Below, in pieces: positions 19,065 through 26,963 of a DNA stretch of 64,000 nt (positions within the stretch are counted from its first letter, which is position 1; the number at the start of each line of letters is the position of its first letter). The notes beneath the pieces are model-generated. The model was given only the letters and a program-made list of their open reading frames with translations. It did no database searches and was not told where the DNA came from. The stretch is from an uncultured Bacteroidota bacterium (lineage in GTDB: Bacteria > Bacteroidota > Bacteroidia > Bacteroidales > UBA12077). Location: the NCBI GenBank assembly GCA_913055635.1, contig CAJXLK010000011.1:1-64000 (forward strand), read 5' to 3'. The translations under genes were made by a program, and so were the position numbers.

Positions 19065-20141
19065 ATGTCAAACCGACCCTTCAAGCCTTACCCATTGATT
19101 ATGGCATTATTGCTGACTTTTTTAATCATGCCTTTTCATGAAGGGGTATCCCAGCAAAAGCCAAACATGGAAGGAACGATCATTGTGGGCAACAAAAGCG
19201 GCAACACCATTTCCCTGATCGATCGGGCCACGGGTAAAACCATCACCCAACTGCCCACCGGGCTTCAGCCCCATGAAGTAGAGGTTTCCGACGACGGGCA
19301 ACTGGCCGTCGTTGCCAATTACGGGGATCAGGAAAATCCGGGCAACACCCTCTCGGTCTATAACATCCGGCAAGCCCGGCAGACCAAGACAATTGACCTG
19401 GGAGCCAACACCCGGCCTCACGGGCTGGATTGGATCAAGGGCACCTCAAAGCTGCTGGTCACCACCGAAGGCACGCAAAAACTTCTGTTGGTGGATATAA
19501 AAAAGGGTGAAATCCTCAAGGATCTGGAAACCCAGCAGGAACTATCGCACATGGTGGCGGCCACTCCCAATGGAGACAGGGCCTTTGTTTCCAGCATCCG
19601 TACTGGCAACGTCACGGTATTCGACCTGAACAGTGGAGAACTTTTAGGTCAAATATACAGCGGCAAAGGAGCCGAAGGCATTGCCGTATCACCCGACGGC
19701 AGAGAGGTTTGGGTGACCAACCGGGCTGAAAATACCATTACCGTTTTTAACACCCAAAATCTTCAACAGATCACCCAGATCGCCTGCGGGGAATTTCCCA
19801 TCCGGGCCAAATTTTCACCCAACGGCAAATATTTTGTGGTCAGCAACGCCAAAAGTGGTGAAATTGCTGTTGTCCATGCCCGGGATAAAAAAGTCATCAA
19901 AAAAATCAAACTGCGTCCGCCCGTGCCTGAAAACAAAGACCCCCAACGTTATTTTTCAGAATTTAAGGGAACTTCTGTTCCCATTGGTGTTGTTGTGCCC
20001 GATAATCAAACTGCTTACGTGTCCAATACCCGTTCCGACGTGGTGACCGTGTTCAACCTGAAAAAAATGAAAATCGCCAAACATCTGCCGGCAGGCAAAG
20101 AACCCGACGGGATCCACTTCTCGCCGGTCACCCTCGAATAG
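19065..20141 (+). CDS. YVTN-type beta-propeller protein, periplasmic or secreted
   Basis: This 358-residue protein has a signal peptide (hydrophobic 12-24, cleavage near GVSQ). It carries about seven repeats of the YVTN/cytochrome-d1-like propeller. Typical blades include GTIIVGNKSGNTISLIDRAT, DGQLAVVANYG, GDRAFVSSIRTGNVTVFDL, DGREVWVTNRAENTITVFN, NGKYFVVSNAKSGEIAVV and DNQTAYVSNTRSDVVTVFNL. No haem-binding CxxCH is present, so this is the propeller alone, probably a ligand- or protein-binding scaffold in the cell envelope. It is a single plus-strand gene closed by the terminator at 20166-20203. Confidence 0.88.
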   Translation: MSNRPFKPYPLIMALLLTFLIMPFHEGVSQQKPNMEGTIIVGNKSGNTISLIDRATGKTITQLPTGLQPHEVEVSDDGQLAVVANYGDQENPGNTLSVYNIRQARQTKTIDLGANTRPHGLDWIKGTSKLLVTTEGTQKLLLVDIKKGEILKDLETQQELSHMVAATPNGDRAFVSSIRTGNVTVFDLNSGELLGQIYSGKGAEGIAVSPDGREVWVTNRAENTITVFNTQNLQQITQIACGEFPIRAKFSPNGKYFVVSNAKSGEIAVVHARDKKVIKKIKLRPPVPENKDPQRYFSEFKGTSVPIGVVVPDNQTAYVSNTRSDVVTVFNLKKMKIAKHLPAGKEPDGIHFSPVTLE

Positions 20142-20165
20142 TTGCCCAAAACAATTCACCCAAAA

Positions 20166-20203
20166 GCCGCCACAGGAAGTTTTTCCCAATGGCGGCTTTT
20201 TTA
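20166..20203 (+). terminator. Rho-independent terminator
   Basis: GCCGCCA (20166-20172) pairs with TGGCGGC (20190-20196) and is followed by a T run (TTTTTTATTT). It lies 25 bases after the stop codon of the beta-propeller gene. Confidence 0.88.
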
Positions 20204-20413
20204 TTTCTCCATCTCATCAGATTTAAGGATTTTTCGCAATGACTCTTGCAAACGTTATTGGTCCTGTTAAAAAAAATTACTTAAGTATATATTCCTCATA
20301 ATAAATGAATTCCGGGAAATTCTGTTGCAGATCATTGGTAAATCAAAAAAAATCCGGCATCCTTGCGCAAGTTTTTTCCCATCTACTTGTCTAAATAAGT
20401 AGTAAGGCTTTGC

Positions 20414-20986
20414 ATGGCAGAAGAGCTTATTGAAGAAATAAAGCGCGGGGATGAGGAGGCATTCCGGAAACTTATAGCTGATTACCAGGACATGGTGATC
20501 AATACCTGTTACGGGTTGGTTCAAAATAAAGCGGATGCCGAAGACATTGCCCAGGATGTTTTCGTGAAGGTTTATCAATCCATCCACCATTTCAGGGGGG
20601 AATCCAAACTTTCAACCTGGATATACCGGATTGCCGTGAATCAGTCTTTGAATGCCATTCGGAAGAACCGGTTTAAGAACTGGTGGATCAAGCTGGAAGA
20701 GGCTTTTAGCGATCCTTCCACCGGCAGGGAGCGGCAAGAGACCGGGCCCTATTTCATGCCCCATAAAAAAATGGAAACGGATGAAGGCCTGCGCATCATC
20801 CGCAAAGCCATCCTCAATTTGCCTAAAAATCAACGCATTGCCCTCACCCTCCATAAGTATGAAGAACGCTCCTACAGTGAAATTGCCGGGATCATGCAAA
20901 CCAGCCTCAGTTCAGTAGAATCATTGATATTCAGAGCCAAAAGAAACCTCCGGAAAAAACTGGTTCACTATTACAACCCAGATTGA
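20414..20986 (+). CDS. ECF-family RNA polymerase sigma factor
   Basis: This 190-residue sigma-70 family protein has region 2 at about residues 20-85 (DYQDMVINTCYGLVQNKADA, then AEDIAQDVFVKVYQ and LSTWIYRIAVN). A charged linker is followed by region 4 at about 125-183 (ILNLPKNQRIALTLHKYEE, YSEIAGIMQTSLSSVESLIF, RAKRNLRKKL). Lack of regions 1 and 3 marks it as an extracytoplasmic-function sigma factor. It heads a plus-strand series that continues with a Spy/CnrX-like protein and an anti-sigma-like protein, so it is probably controlled by release from the membrane anti-sigma. A metal or envelope-stress signal is likely. Target promoters could not be identified. Confidence 0.92.
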   Translation: MAEELIEEIKRGDEEAFRKLIADYQDMVINTCYGLVQNKADAEDIAQDVFVKVYQSIHHFRGESKLSTWIYRIAVNQSLNAIRKNRFKNWWIKLEEAFSDPSTGRERQETGPYFMPHKKMETDEGLRIIRKAILNLPKNQRIALTLHKYEERSYSEIAGIMQTSLSSVESLIFRAKRNLRKKLVHYYNPD

Positions 20987-21201
20987 CCTCTTTGATAAGA
21001 TAAAGACCAAAAACCACTAAAATGCAAAGAAGAACAGTTTGGACATAAAAATGACCCGCCCGGCCAGGAGTTGCTTAAATAAATACAGGCCTCCGAAACA
21101 GCGTTTTAAGAGCTATGAGCAACCTAAAACCGGAAAGCTGTCATCCCTGAATTATAAAGATCCAAACCTGGCAAGCTCAAACGCAAAATATACAGCACAC
21201 T

Positions 21202-21756
21202 ATGAAAACAATGAACCGTGCCGTCAGCAAACTCAACATCATCCTACTGATTGCCAACCTATCGGTACTGGTAGTGCTCTATTTCTTCACCGGGGAAAAC
21301 AACCAGCAGGAAGACACCCATAACCTGAGTTATCAGATGGAAACCGAGGAATTTTTGAAACAAGAGCTGGATTTCTCGGAAGAACAATACGAAGAGTACC
21401 TGGTGATGAACCGGGAAGTCATGGGAAGTTACCAGCACATCAACAGCGTCATTTGTGAAAACCACAACAAACTGCTCCGGGAACTGTCCAAACCCGAGCC
21501 TTCCCTAAAAACCATCGACTCCCTGAGCAGGGTCATTGGCGATGTACATGTGGGGCTAAAACGCTATACCGCCCGGCATTTTCTCAACATCAGGTCGATC
21601 TGTACGCCCGCCCAAAAAGAAAAGCTCCGGGGCCTGATCAGGGAGATGCTCGACATCGGCTCCTGCAGCCAATGCGAAAAAGAAAACTGCCAGTATGATA
21701 CTGCCCTGACTGCCTTTCCAGAGAGAAAAAAATTCCCCGAAAAACAAAAAAATTGA
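21202..21756 (+). CDS. Membrane-anchored periplasmic Spy/CpxP/CnrX-like protein
   Basis: This 184-residue protein has one N-terminal membrane anchor (about 11-28, IILLIANLSVLVVLYFF). A helical periplasmic domain follows with the LxxxLxFSEEQYEEYLVMN pattern and a second LTxxQ-like motif (ICTPAQKEKLRGLIREML), as in the Spy/CpxP/CnrX four-helix family (chaperones or metal sensors). The C-terminus carries a Cys-rich tail, CSQCEKENCQYD, which could bind metal or react to redox state. It lies between a sigma factor gene and an anti-sigma-like gene. In CnrYXH-type systems a protein of this fold senses Ni/Co and regulates the anti-sigma, so a sensing role is a reasonable inference. A gap of 215 bases separates it from the sigma gene. 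Confidence 0.75.
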   Translation: MKTMNRAVSKLNIILLIANLSVLVVLYFFTGENNQQEDTHNLSYQMETEEFLKQELDFSEEQYEEYLVMNREVMGSYQHINSVICENHNKLLRELSKPEPSLKTIDSLSRVIGDVHVGLKRYTARHFLNIRSICTPAQKEKLRGLIREMLDIGSCSQCEKENCQYDTALTAFPERKKFPEKQKN

Positions 21757-21818
21757 TCCTCCCCCCGCAAGTTTAGCCATCCTTACCTGTCATACTAATA
21801 AAAGCATCCAATTTCAGT

Positions 21819-22277
21819 ATGAAGTGTAAGGATTTCAAAAAACAACTCATATCAGGCAATCTCAGCGAAGAGGCCTATGCGCACCTGGAAAGCTGCGGGG
21901 ATTGCCGCCAATTGTATAACCGGGTGAACCAGGCCCTGGGGCAGCTCGATGAAGACCGGCTGCTACAGACCAATCCATTTTTCGCCACCCGGGTTATTCA
22001 ACGCCTCGAACACAAAAAGGGATCCTCAACCATAGGGCAACTCAAACCGGCTTTTTTACAAATTGCCAATGCCGTATCCATCTTTATTGCCGGGCTTTTC
22101 CTGGGGCTGTTGTTTTTGAAAAACATTGACGCCGAGGTTCAATTCCTCAATAAGCCCGATCAGCGCAAGGAAAGCATCCGCCAATTCATGGATGCCCATT
22201 ATCTGGATGCCGACCCGCAACGCATTCAGCTCATGGACCAGCTTAAAGAGGCTTCCCGGCACAAAGATCACCATTAG
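21819..22277 (+). CDS. Putative membrane anti-sigma factor with zinc-finger-like N-terminus
   Basis: This 152-residue protein has an N-terminal cytosolic domain MKCKDFKKQLISGNLSEEAY, with AHLESCGDCRQLYNRV following. The H-x3-C-x2-C arrangement is that of zinc-containing anti-sigma domains. One membrane segment (about 80-100, FIAGLFLGLLFL) and a short helical periplasmic C-terminus (to residue 152) follow. Its place after an ECF sigma gene and a Spy/CnrX-like gene supports the role of holding the sigma factor at the membrane. The gap to the following ferredoxin-like gene is 76 bases, so all are probably co-transcribed. The usual gene order is sigma then anti-sigma; here the putative sensor intervenes. 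Confidence 0.75.
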   Translation: MKCKDFKKQLISGNLSEEAYAHLESCGDCRQLYNRVNQALGQLDEDRLLQTNPFFATRVIQRLEHKKGSSTIGQLKPAFLQIANAVSIFIAGLFLGLLFLKNIDAEVQFLNKPDQRKESIRQFMDAHYLDADPQRIQLMDQLKEASRHKDHH

Positions 22278-22353
22278 CGCATCCCTTTTTGGATCAGCAA
22301 CCATTGTATCAGTAACCTTTTGTGCCCCAAACCGGGCCAATTAATCTCAAAAA

Positions 22354-24315
22354 ATGAAAAAACATCGCATCAATCATTACCGGTTAATATTACAATTAAG
22401 TGTCATCGCCATATTGTTTTACCTGGGCCATCTGGTCCTGTCACAGGGAACCAATGCCGCGGATTTCGAAGCTTATTGTCCGTTTGGGGGTTTGCTGGCC
22501 CTGGCCAATTTTGGGACGAGCCAGTCACTGGCCTGTTCCATGACTTCCCTCCAGATCAGCATGGGCATTGCCCTGGTGGTGGCGATCATCTTTTTCAGCA
22601 AACTCTTCTGTGCCTATCTGTGCCCGCTGGGCACAATCACCGAGTGGCTGGGGAAAGCCGGACGCCGGCTTAAAATACATCGCACCCTAACCGGCACCCC
22701 CGACAAACTCCTTCGCCTTATTAAATACGGCCTTTTGCTGGTGGTTTTTTATTTCACCCTTCAGTCCAGCGAATTGTTCTGCAAAACATTTGACCCTTAT
22801 TTTGCGGCAGCCACTGGTTTCGGCCCTGATGTGGAAACCTGGATGGCCATCCTCTCCATTGCGGTGTTGGTCATCGGATCCATCCTGGTGCGGATGTTCT
22901 GGTGCAAATATGCCTGTCCGCTGGGGGCCCTGTCCAATATTTTCATGTTTCCGATCCCGGCCTTTACCGTGGTTTTGGTCTTTATCGGGTTGGCCCTGCT
23001 GGGGATTCACCTAAATTTCATGTTTGCCCTGGTTCCAATGGCCATCATTGGATACACCGGGGAAGTAACGGAAAAGAAATTCGGGCAGTTGCCCCGGTTG
23101 CGGATCACCCGGAACGATCAAACCTGCATCGACTGCAAAAAATGTGACAAAGCCTGTCCCCAGGGCATTCAAGTATCCCGGTATGATCAGGTCGATCACA
23201 TTGACTGCCATTTATGCGGTGAATGCATTGGGGTGTGTCCGGTAAGCCATACCATGGGGATCAACAAAAAACACAGGATGAAATGGTTGCCAGCCGCCCT
23301 GGTCATTGTACTGGTGGCAGGCGGCATTGTTGCCGGAAACCAATTCGAAATACCCACCGTCCGGATGTTCTGGGGAAATGACAGTCAGCGCAGTGATGCC
23401 CGGGTTTTTCAGATGGACGATTTACGCAACATTAAGTGCTATGGCAGTTCCATGGCTTTTGTCAACCAAATGAAACGTGTAAACGGGGTATTGGGTGTAT
23501 CCACTTTTGTAAGGGATCACCAGGTAAAGATTCAGTATAATCCGCAACAAACCAACCGGGAAAAGATCAAACAGGCCATCTTTTCTCCGGCCCGGATGCT
23601 GGTGAAAGAACCTTCCGCCACGACCGATTCCCTGGAAATCATCAAAGGCCAAATCGACAACTTTTTCGATTCTTATGACAACCGCTTCATGACCCGCCTG
23701 CTTTCAAGGATACCCGGTATATATGGCTTTGAGTCCTATTACGGAGAGCCTGTACGAATCCGAATATATACCGATCCACATGTGGCGGTTGACTTGTATG
23801 AACTACGGCAAATCATGGAAAAAGAGCACCTGGAATACCAGCAGAACGGAACTTCATACAGCGAAACACTTCAATACGAGGTGGTCAACCTCCGCCATAC
23901 CGATCAGCATAAGGCGGTGGGCCAGTTCATGACCACCATGTACCGCGATTATGACGGCAAAGCCAATCAGCGGGACCAATATGAACCACAAGAAATTGAA
24001 TCGTTGAGGGTTAGGGTTACGGATTATCCGAAGAATTCGCAGAGGGCGCCCCATCTGCGAAATGACATCGCCCGTAATGACACCGGTATAGTTAGGGTGA
24101 AAACCTACTATACCGGTGATTACCCGGTAGCTGAATTTGAATACGTCAAAGGTCTGACCGATTCGCTGAAAGTCTGGCAACAAATCAGCAAAGACACCCT
24201 CAAGGTCACCTATTCCAACGGTTTTGTCCAAAAAATACGAAATCCTTACACTTTTGAACGCTTTGGTGCTGAAAAATCCCAAGTTAAATCTCAAAATCCT
24301 CCAAAAAATGATTAA
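22354..24315 (+). CDS. NapH/CcoG-like 4Fe-4S membrane protein fused to HMA-like C-terminal region
   Basis: This protein has 653 residues. The N-terminal half has about five to six membrane helices with the CxxxCP motifs typical of NapH/RdxA-like electron-transfer proteins (FCAYLCPLGTITEW, FWCKYACPLGALSN). Two ferredoxin 4Fe-4S clusters follow (CIDCKKCDKACPQGI and CHLCGECIGVCP, about residues 257-300). After one more helix (about 310-328) comes a soluble region whose start (IKCYGSSMAFVNQMKRVNGV, then KVQIQYNP-like and REKIKQAIFSPA) resembles a heavy-metal-associated fold with only one Cys. The last 250 residues match nothing I recognise. The stop overlaps the next gene's start by 8 bases (ATGATTAA), showing translational coupling. 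It probably passes electrons across the inner membrane to a metal- or cofactor-related process. Confidence 0.82.
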   Translation: MKKHRINHYRLILQLSVIAILFYLGHLVLSQGTNAADFEAYCPFGGLLALANFGTSQSLACSMTSLQISMGIALVVAIIFFSKLFCAYLCPLGTITEWLGKAGRRLKIHRTLTGTPDKLLRLIKYGLLLVVFYFTLQSSELFCKTFDPYFAAATGFGPDVETWMAILSIAVLVIGSILVRMFWCKYACPLGALSNIFMFPIPAFTVVLVFIGLALLGIHLNFMFALVPMAIIGYTGEVTEKKFGQLPRLRITRNDQTCIDCKKCDKACPQGIQVSRYDQVDHIDCHLCGECIGVCPVSHTMGINKKHRMKWLPAALVIVLVAGGIVAGNQFEIPTVRMFWGNDSQRSDARVFQMDDLRNIKCYGSSMAFVNQMKRVNGVLGVSTFVRDHQVKIQYNPQQTNREKIKQAIFSPARMLVKEPSATTDSLEIIKGQIDNFFDSYDNRFMTRLLSRIPGIYGFESYYGEPVRIRIYTDPHVAVDLYELRQIMEKEHLEYQQNGTSYSETLQYEVVNLRHTDQHKAVGQFMTTMYRDYDGKANQRDQYEPQEIESLRVRVTDYPKNSQRAPHLRNDIARNDTGIVRVKTYYTGDYPVAEFEYVKGLTDSLKVWQQISKDTLKVTYSNGFVQKIRNPYTFERFGAEKSQVKSQNPPKND

Positions 24316-26878
24316 ACGGTCGCTATGGACCCTTTTGATTGCAGGAAGCATGATCCTGACCGGTTGCAGCCTCGGTGCCGGGGTTGCCCAATCCGGTGAA
24401 AAGGGCGATAAGGAGCAACAAGAAAACAGCAAGAACAAAGACAAAGATAAGAATGGTAAAATCAAATCCCTGGATGAAGTAACCGAGTCGTGCAAAAAGA
24501 TTGACGGGCTGTTCACGGTCTATCAGGACACGGTCAAAGGCGATCTTTACTTGCAGGTGGAAAAAGAAAAGGTAGGCAATGAGTTCATTTATTTTGGCTA
24601 TGCCGAAAACGGGGTGCCTTCGCTGGATCTTTTCCGGGGTGCTTACCGGGCGAATATGGTCTTTAAGATCAAACGCTATTTCAACCGCCTGGAGTTCCAG
24701 GTGCCCAATCATAATTTTTACTTTGATCCGGAGAGTGCCCTAAGCAATGCATCGGAGGCCAACATCAGCGATGCGGTCATCTTTTCCGGCAAGATCAAAG
24801 GGATGAACAGCCAACAAGACACTTTCCTGATTGAGGCCAACGAATTGTTCATGGAACAGACCCTCTCCCGGATTGAGCCCCGGCAGTCGAGCCGAAGGGC
24901 CGGATACAAAGTGGGTCGGCTCAACGACGACATGACCAAGGTCAGCGACATCCGCAACTATCCGGAAAACACCAATGTAATGGTGGAATATGTTTTTGTC
25001 AACAAAAAGCCCAAGTACACGGCCGGTCCGGTTCTGGCCCATGATAAGAGTGTGAGCTTTAAGTTCCAGCATACTTTTCTGCGTATGCCCGAGAACGATT
25101 ATCAAAAGCGGAAAGCCGATCCGAGGGTAGGTTATTTCACTTCCAAGCAAAACAAGATGACCTCCACATCGGTGACCCCGTACCGTGATTTCATCCATCG
25201 CTGGAAGCTGGAAAAGAAACATCCCGAGCAGGAGCTTTCCGAGCCGGTCGAGCCCATTGTTTTCTGGATGGAAAACACCACCCCCAAGCATCTGAGGGAT
25301 GCCGTACGCCAGGGCATTTTGAACTGGAACAAGGCGTTTCGCGAGATCGGTTTCAAGAATGCGATTGTTGTGAAGCAGCAACCCAAGGATGCGGATTGGG
25401 AGGCTGGCGATATCCGCTACAATGTAGTGCGGTGGACCTCTTCTCCCAATCCGCCATTTGCCGGGTACGGGCCGCGTTTTTACAACCCCAGAACCGGTCA
25501 GATCCTGGGAGCCGATGTGATGTTGGAATACACCCAGTTCAAGCGAAGGGTCAACTACAAGACCCTCTACCAGGATGAAACCGCCAGCCAGCAGCTTTAC
25601 AGCAAGGAAGGGCCAAAACCCTTATCGCCCGGAGAGATGATGGCTCAGAACCTGGCCTTCGGATCCCTGATGGCCACCAGTCAACCCGAAATGGAAGGCA
25701 TGCTGCACGATGCAGTCGTATCCCTGGTAACCCACGAAGTAGGCCACACCTTAGGGTTAACCCATAATTTCAAGGGTTCCTATCACTTAACCCCGGAAGA
25801 GATCAACGACACCACCATCACTTCCGAAAAAGGTCTGAGTGCCTCGGTTATGGACTATACCCTGATCAATGTGGCCCTGGATACGGCCAAACAGGGCGAC
25901 TATTTCTCAACCACCATCGGACCTTACGATTACTGGGCCATCAAATACGGCTATCAACCGGTCGATAATGAGCAAGAACTCGAGGCCATTGCCCAGGAAT
26001 CGACCGAGGAAGGCCACCTCTTTGCCAATGATGCCGAAGCCATGCGCTCCTATGCCAGGGGAATTGATCCGCGGGTAATGACTTACGACCTGACCAGCAA
26101 ACCCATCGAATATTCCATTAAACGGATGAAGCTGGTGGATTCGCTGATCAGACAACTGCCCGAGAAATACATGGAAAAGGGTCGATCTTACCATGAAATG
26201 CGCTATGCATTCAGCACCCTGATCAATCAATACAAATATGCCGTAAGAACCATATCACGGTACATCGGCGGTGTTTATACCGACCGCCACCTGGTAGACC
26301 AGCAATCCGACCAACCCCCCTATCAACCGGTGCCGGAGAAAAAGCAAAAGAAAGCCATGGAGGCGATCACCGAATATGTCATGTCGCCTGAAGCCTTTGA
26401 TTTCCCCAAAAAGCTGCTCCAGCACATGCAATACCAGCGCCGCGGCTTCAACGTGGGCAACGACGCACCCCCGGTACACCGGATCGTGGAAATCCTCCAG
26501 AAAGAAGCCCTCAGGCCAATGATGTACCGCACCATGATGCAACGCTTGCTGGACTCCGAACATTACGGCAATGATTATGAGCTCTCCCAGTACCTCAGAG
26601 ACCTGACCAATGCCATCTTCATGGAGGACAAGGGCGAAAAGGTTAATACGTTCCGTCAGTACCTGCAGGTGCTCTATACCAAACAACTGGCCAATATGAG
26701 TGGCCCCAGCAGCCCGTTCTCACCAAACCGTTATCCCTATCAGGCACGGTCACTGGCCGTGGGTGAACTGGAGCATATCAAAGACATCGTTGCCCATGAT
26801 GTCAAAGATGCAGCCACTCAGGCCCATCATCAATACCTGAACAAAATGATCAAAAATGCCTTCCGGCATACCCAATAA
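24308..26878 (+). CDS. Zinc-dependent metalloprotease lipoprotein (DUF5117/DUF4953-type)
   Basis: This is an 856-residue lipoprotein. The lipobox is LTGC at C20 after MIKRSLWTLLIAGSM. The long N-terminal domain (about 60-330) has the motifs YLQVEKEKVGNEFIYFGYAE and LNDDMTKVSDIRNYPEN. The catalytic domain carries LVTHEVGHTLGLTHNFKGS, giving the metzincin-like zinc site H476, E477, H480 and H486, with the downstream SVMDYT Met-turn-like sequence. This is the family commonly annotated 'zinc-dependent metalloprotease' in Bacteroidota. The start at 24308 is preferred over the in-frame ATG at 24224, which lies inside the preceding gene, because it begins the lipoprotein signal. It overlaps the previous stop, so it is translationally coupled. 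Likely anchored in the outer membrane. The substrate is unknown. Confidence 0.87.
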   Translation: MIKRSLWTLLIAGSMILTGCSLGAGVAQSGEKGDKEQQENSKNKDKDKNGKIKSLDEVTESCKKIDGLFTVYQDTVKGDLYLQVEKEKVGNEFIYFGYAENGVPSLDLFRGAYRANMVFKIKRYFNRLEFQVPNHNFYFDPESALSNASEANISDAVIFSGKIKGMNSQQDTFLIEANELFMEQTLSRIEPRQSSRRAGYKVGRLNDDMTKVSDIRNYPENTNVMVEYVFVNKKPKYTAGPVLAHDKSVSFKFQHTFLRMPENDYQKRKADPRVGYFTSKQNKMTSTSVTPYRDFIHRWKLEKKHPEQELSEPVEPIVFWMENTTPKHLRDAVRQGILNWNKAFREIGFKNAIVVKQQPKDADWEAGDIRYNVVRWTSSPNPPFAGYGPRFYNPRTGQILGADVMLEYTQFKRRVNYKTLYQDETASQQLYSKEGPKPLSPGEMMAQNLAFGSLMATSQPEMEGMLHDAVVSLVTHEVGHTLGLTHNFKGSYHLTPEEINDTTITSEKGLSASVMDYTLINVALDTAKQGDYFSTTIGPYDYWAIKYGYQPVDNEQELEAIAQESTEEGHLFANDAEAMRSYARGIDPRVMTYDLTSKPIEYSIKRMKLVDSLIRQLPEKYMEKGRSYHEMRYAFSTLINQYKYAVRTISRYIGGVYTDRHLVDQQSDQPPYQPVPEKKQKKAMEAITEYVMSPEAFDFPKKLLQHMQYQRRGFNVGNDAPPVHRIVEILQKEALRPMMYRTMMQRLLDSEHYGNDYELSQYLRDLTNAIFMEDKGEKVNTFRQYLQVLYTKQLANMSGPSSPFSPNRYPYQARSLAVGELEHIKDIVAHDVKDAATQAHHQYLNKMIKNAFRHTQ

Positions 26879-26900
26879 AACACCAACACCAGCAGAGATC

Positions 26901-26938
26901 TTATCATACCGGGGCTTTATGATGCCCCGGTATGATAA
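26901..26938. promoter_or_regulatory. Perfect 15-bp hairpin between protease and SusC genes
   Basis: TTATCATACCGGGGC (26901-26915) and GCCCCGGTATGATAA (26924-26938) are exact reverse complements around an 8-base loop. No T run follows on either strand, so it is not a standard terminator. Located between the stop at 26878 and the ATG at 26964, it could be an mRNA processing or stability hairpin that lets SusC/SusD be expressed at a different level, or a dimeric operator. Confidence 0.8.
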
Positions 26939-26963
26939 AACATATGGAAACCTAAAATGAACC

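Noticed and set aside
21039-21323. A 94-codon gene between the sigma factor and the Spy/CnrX-like gene
   Set aside because: It overlaps the well-supported gene at 21202 in another frame and has no family resemblance.
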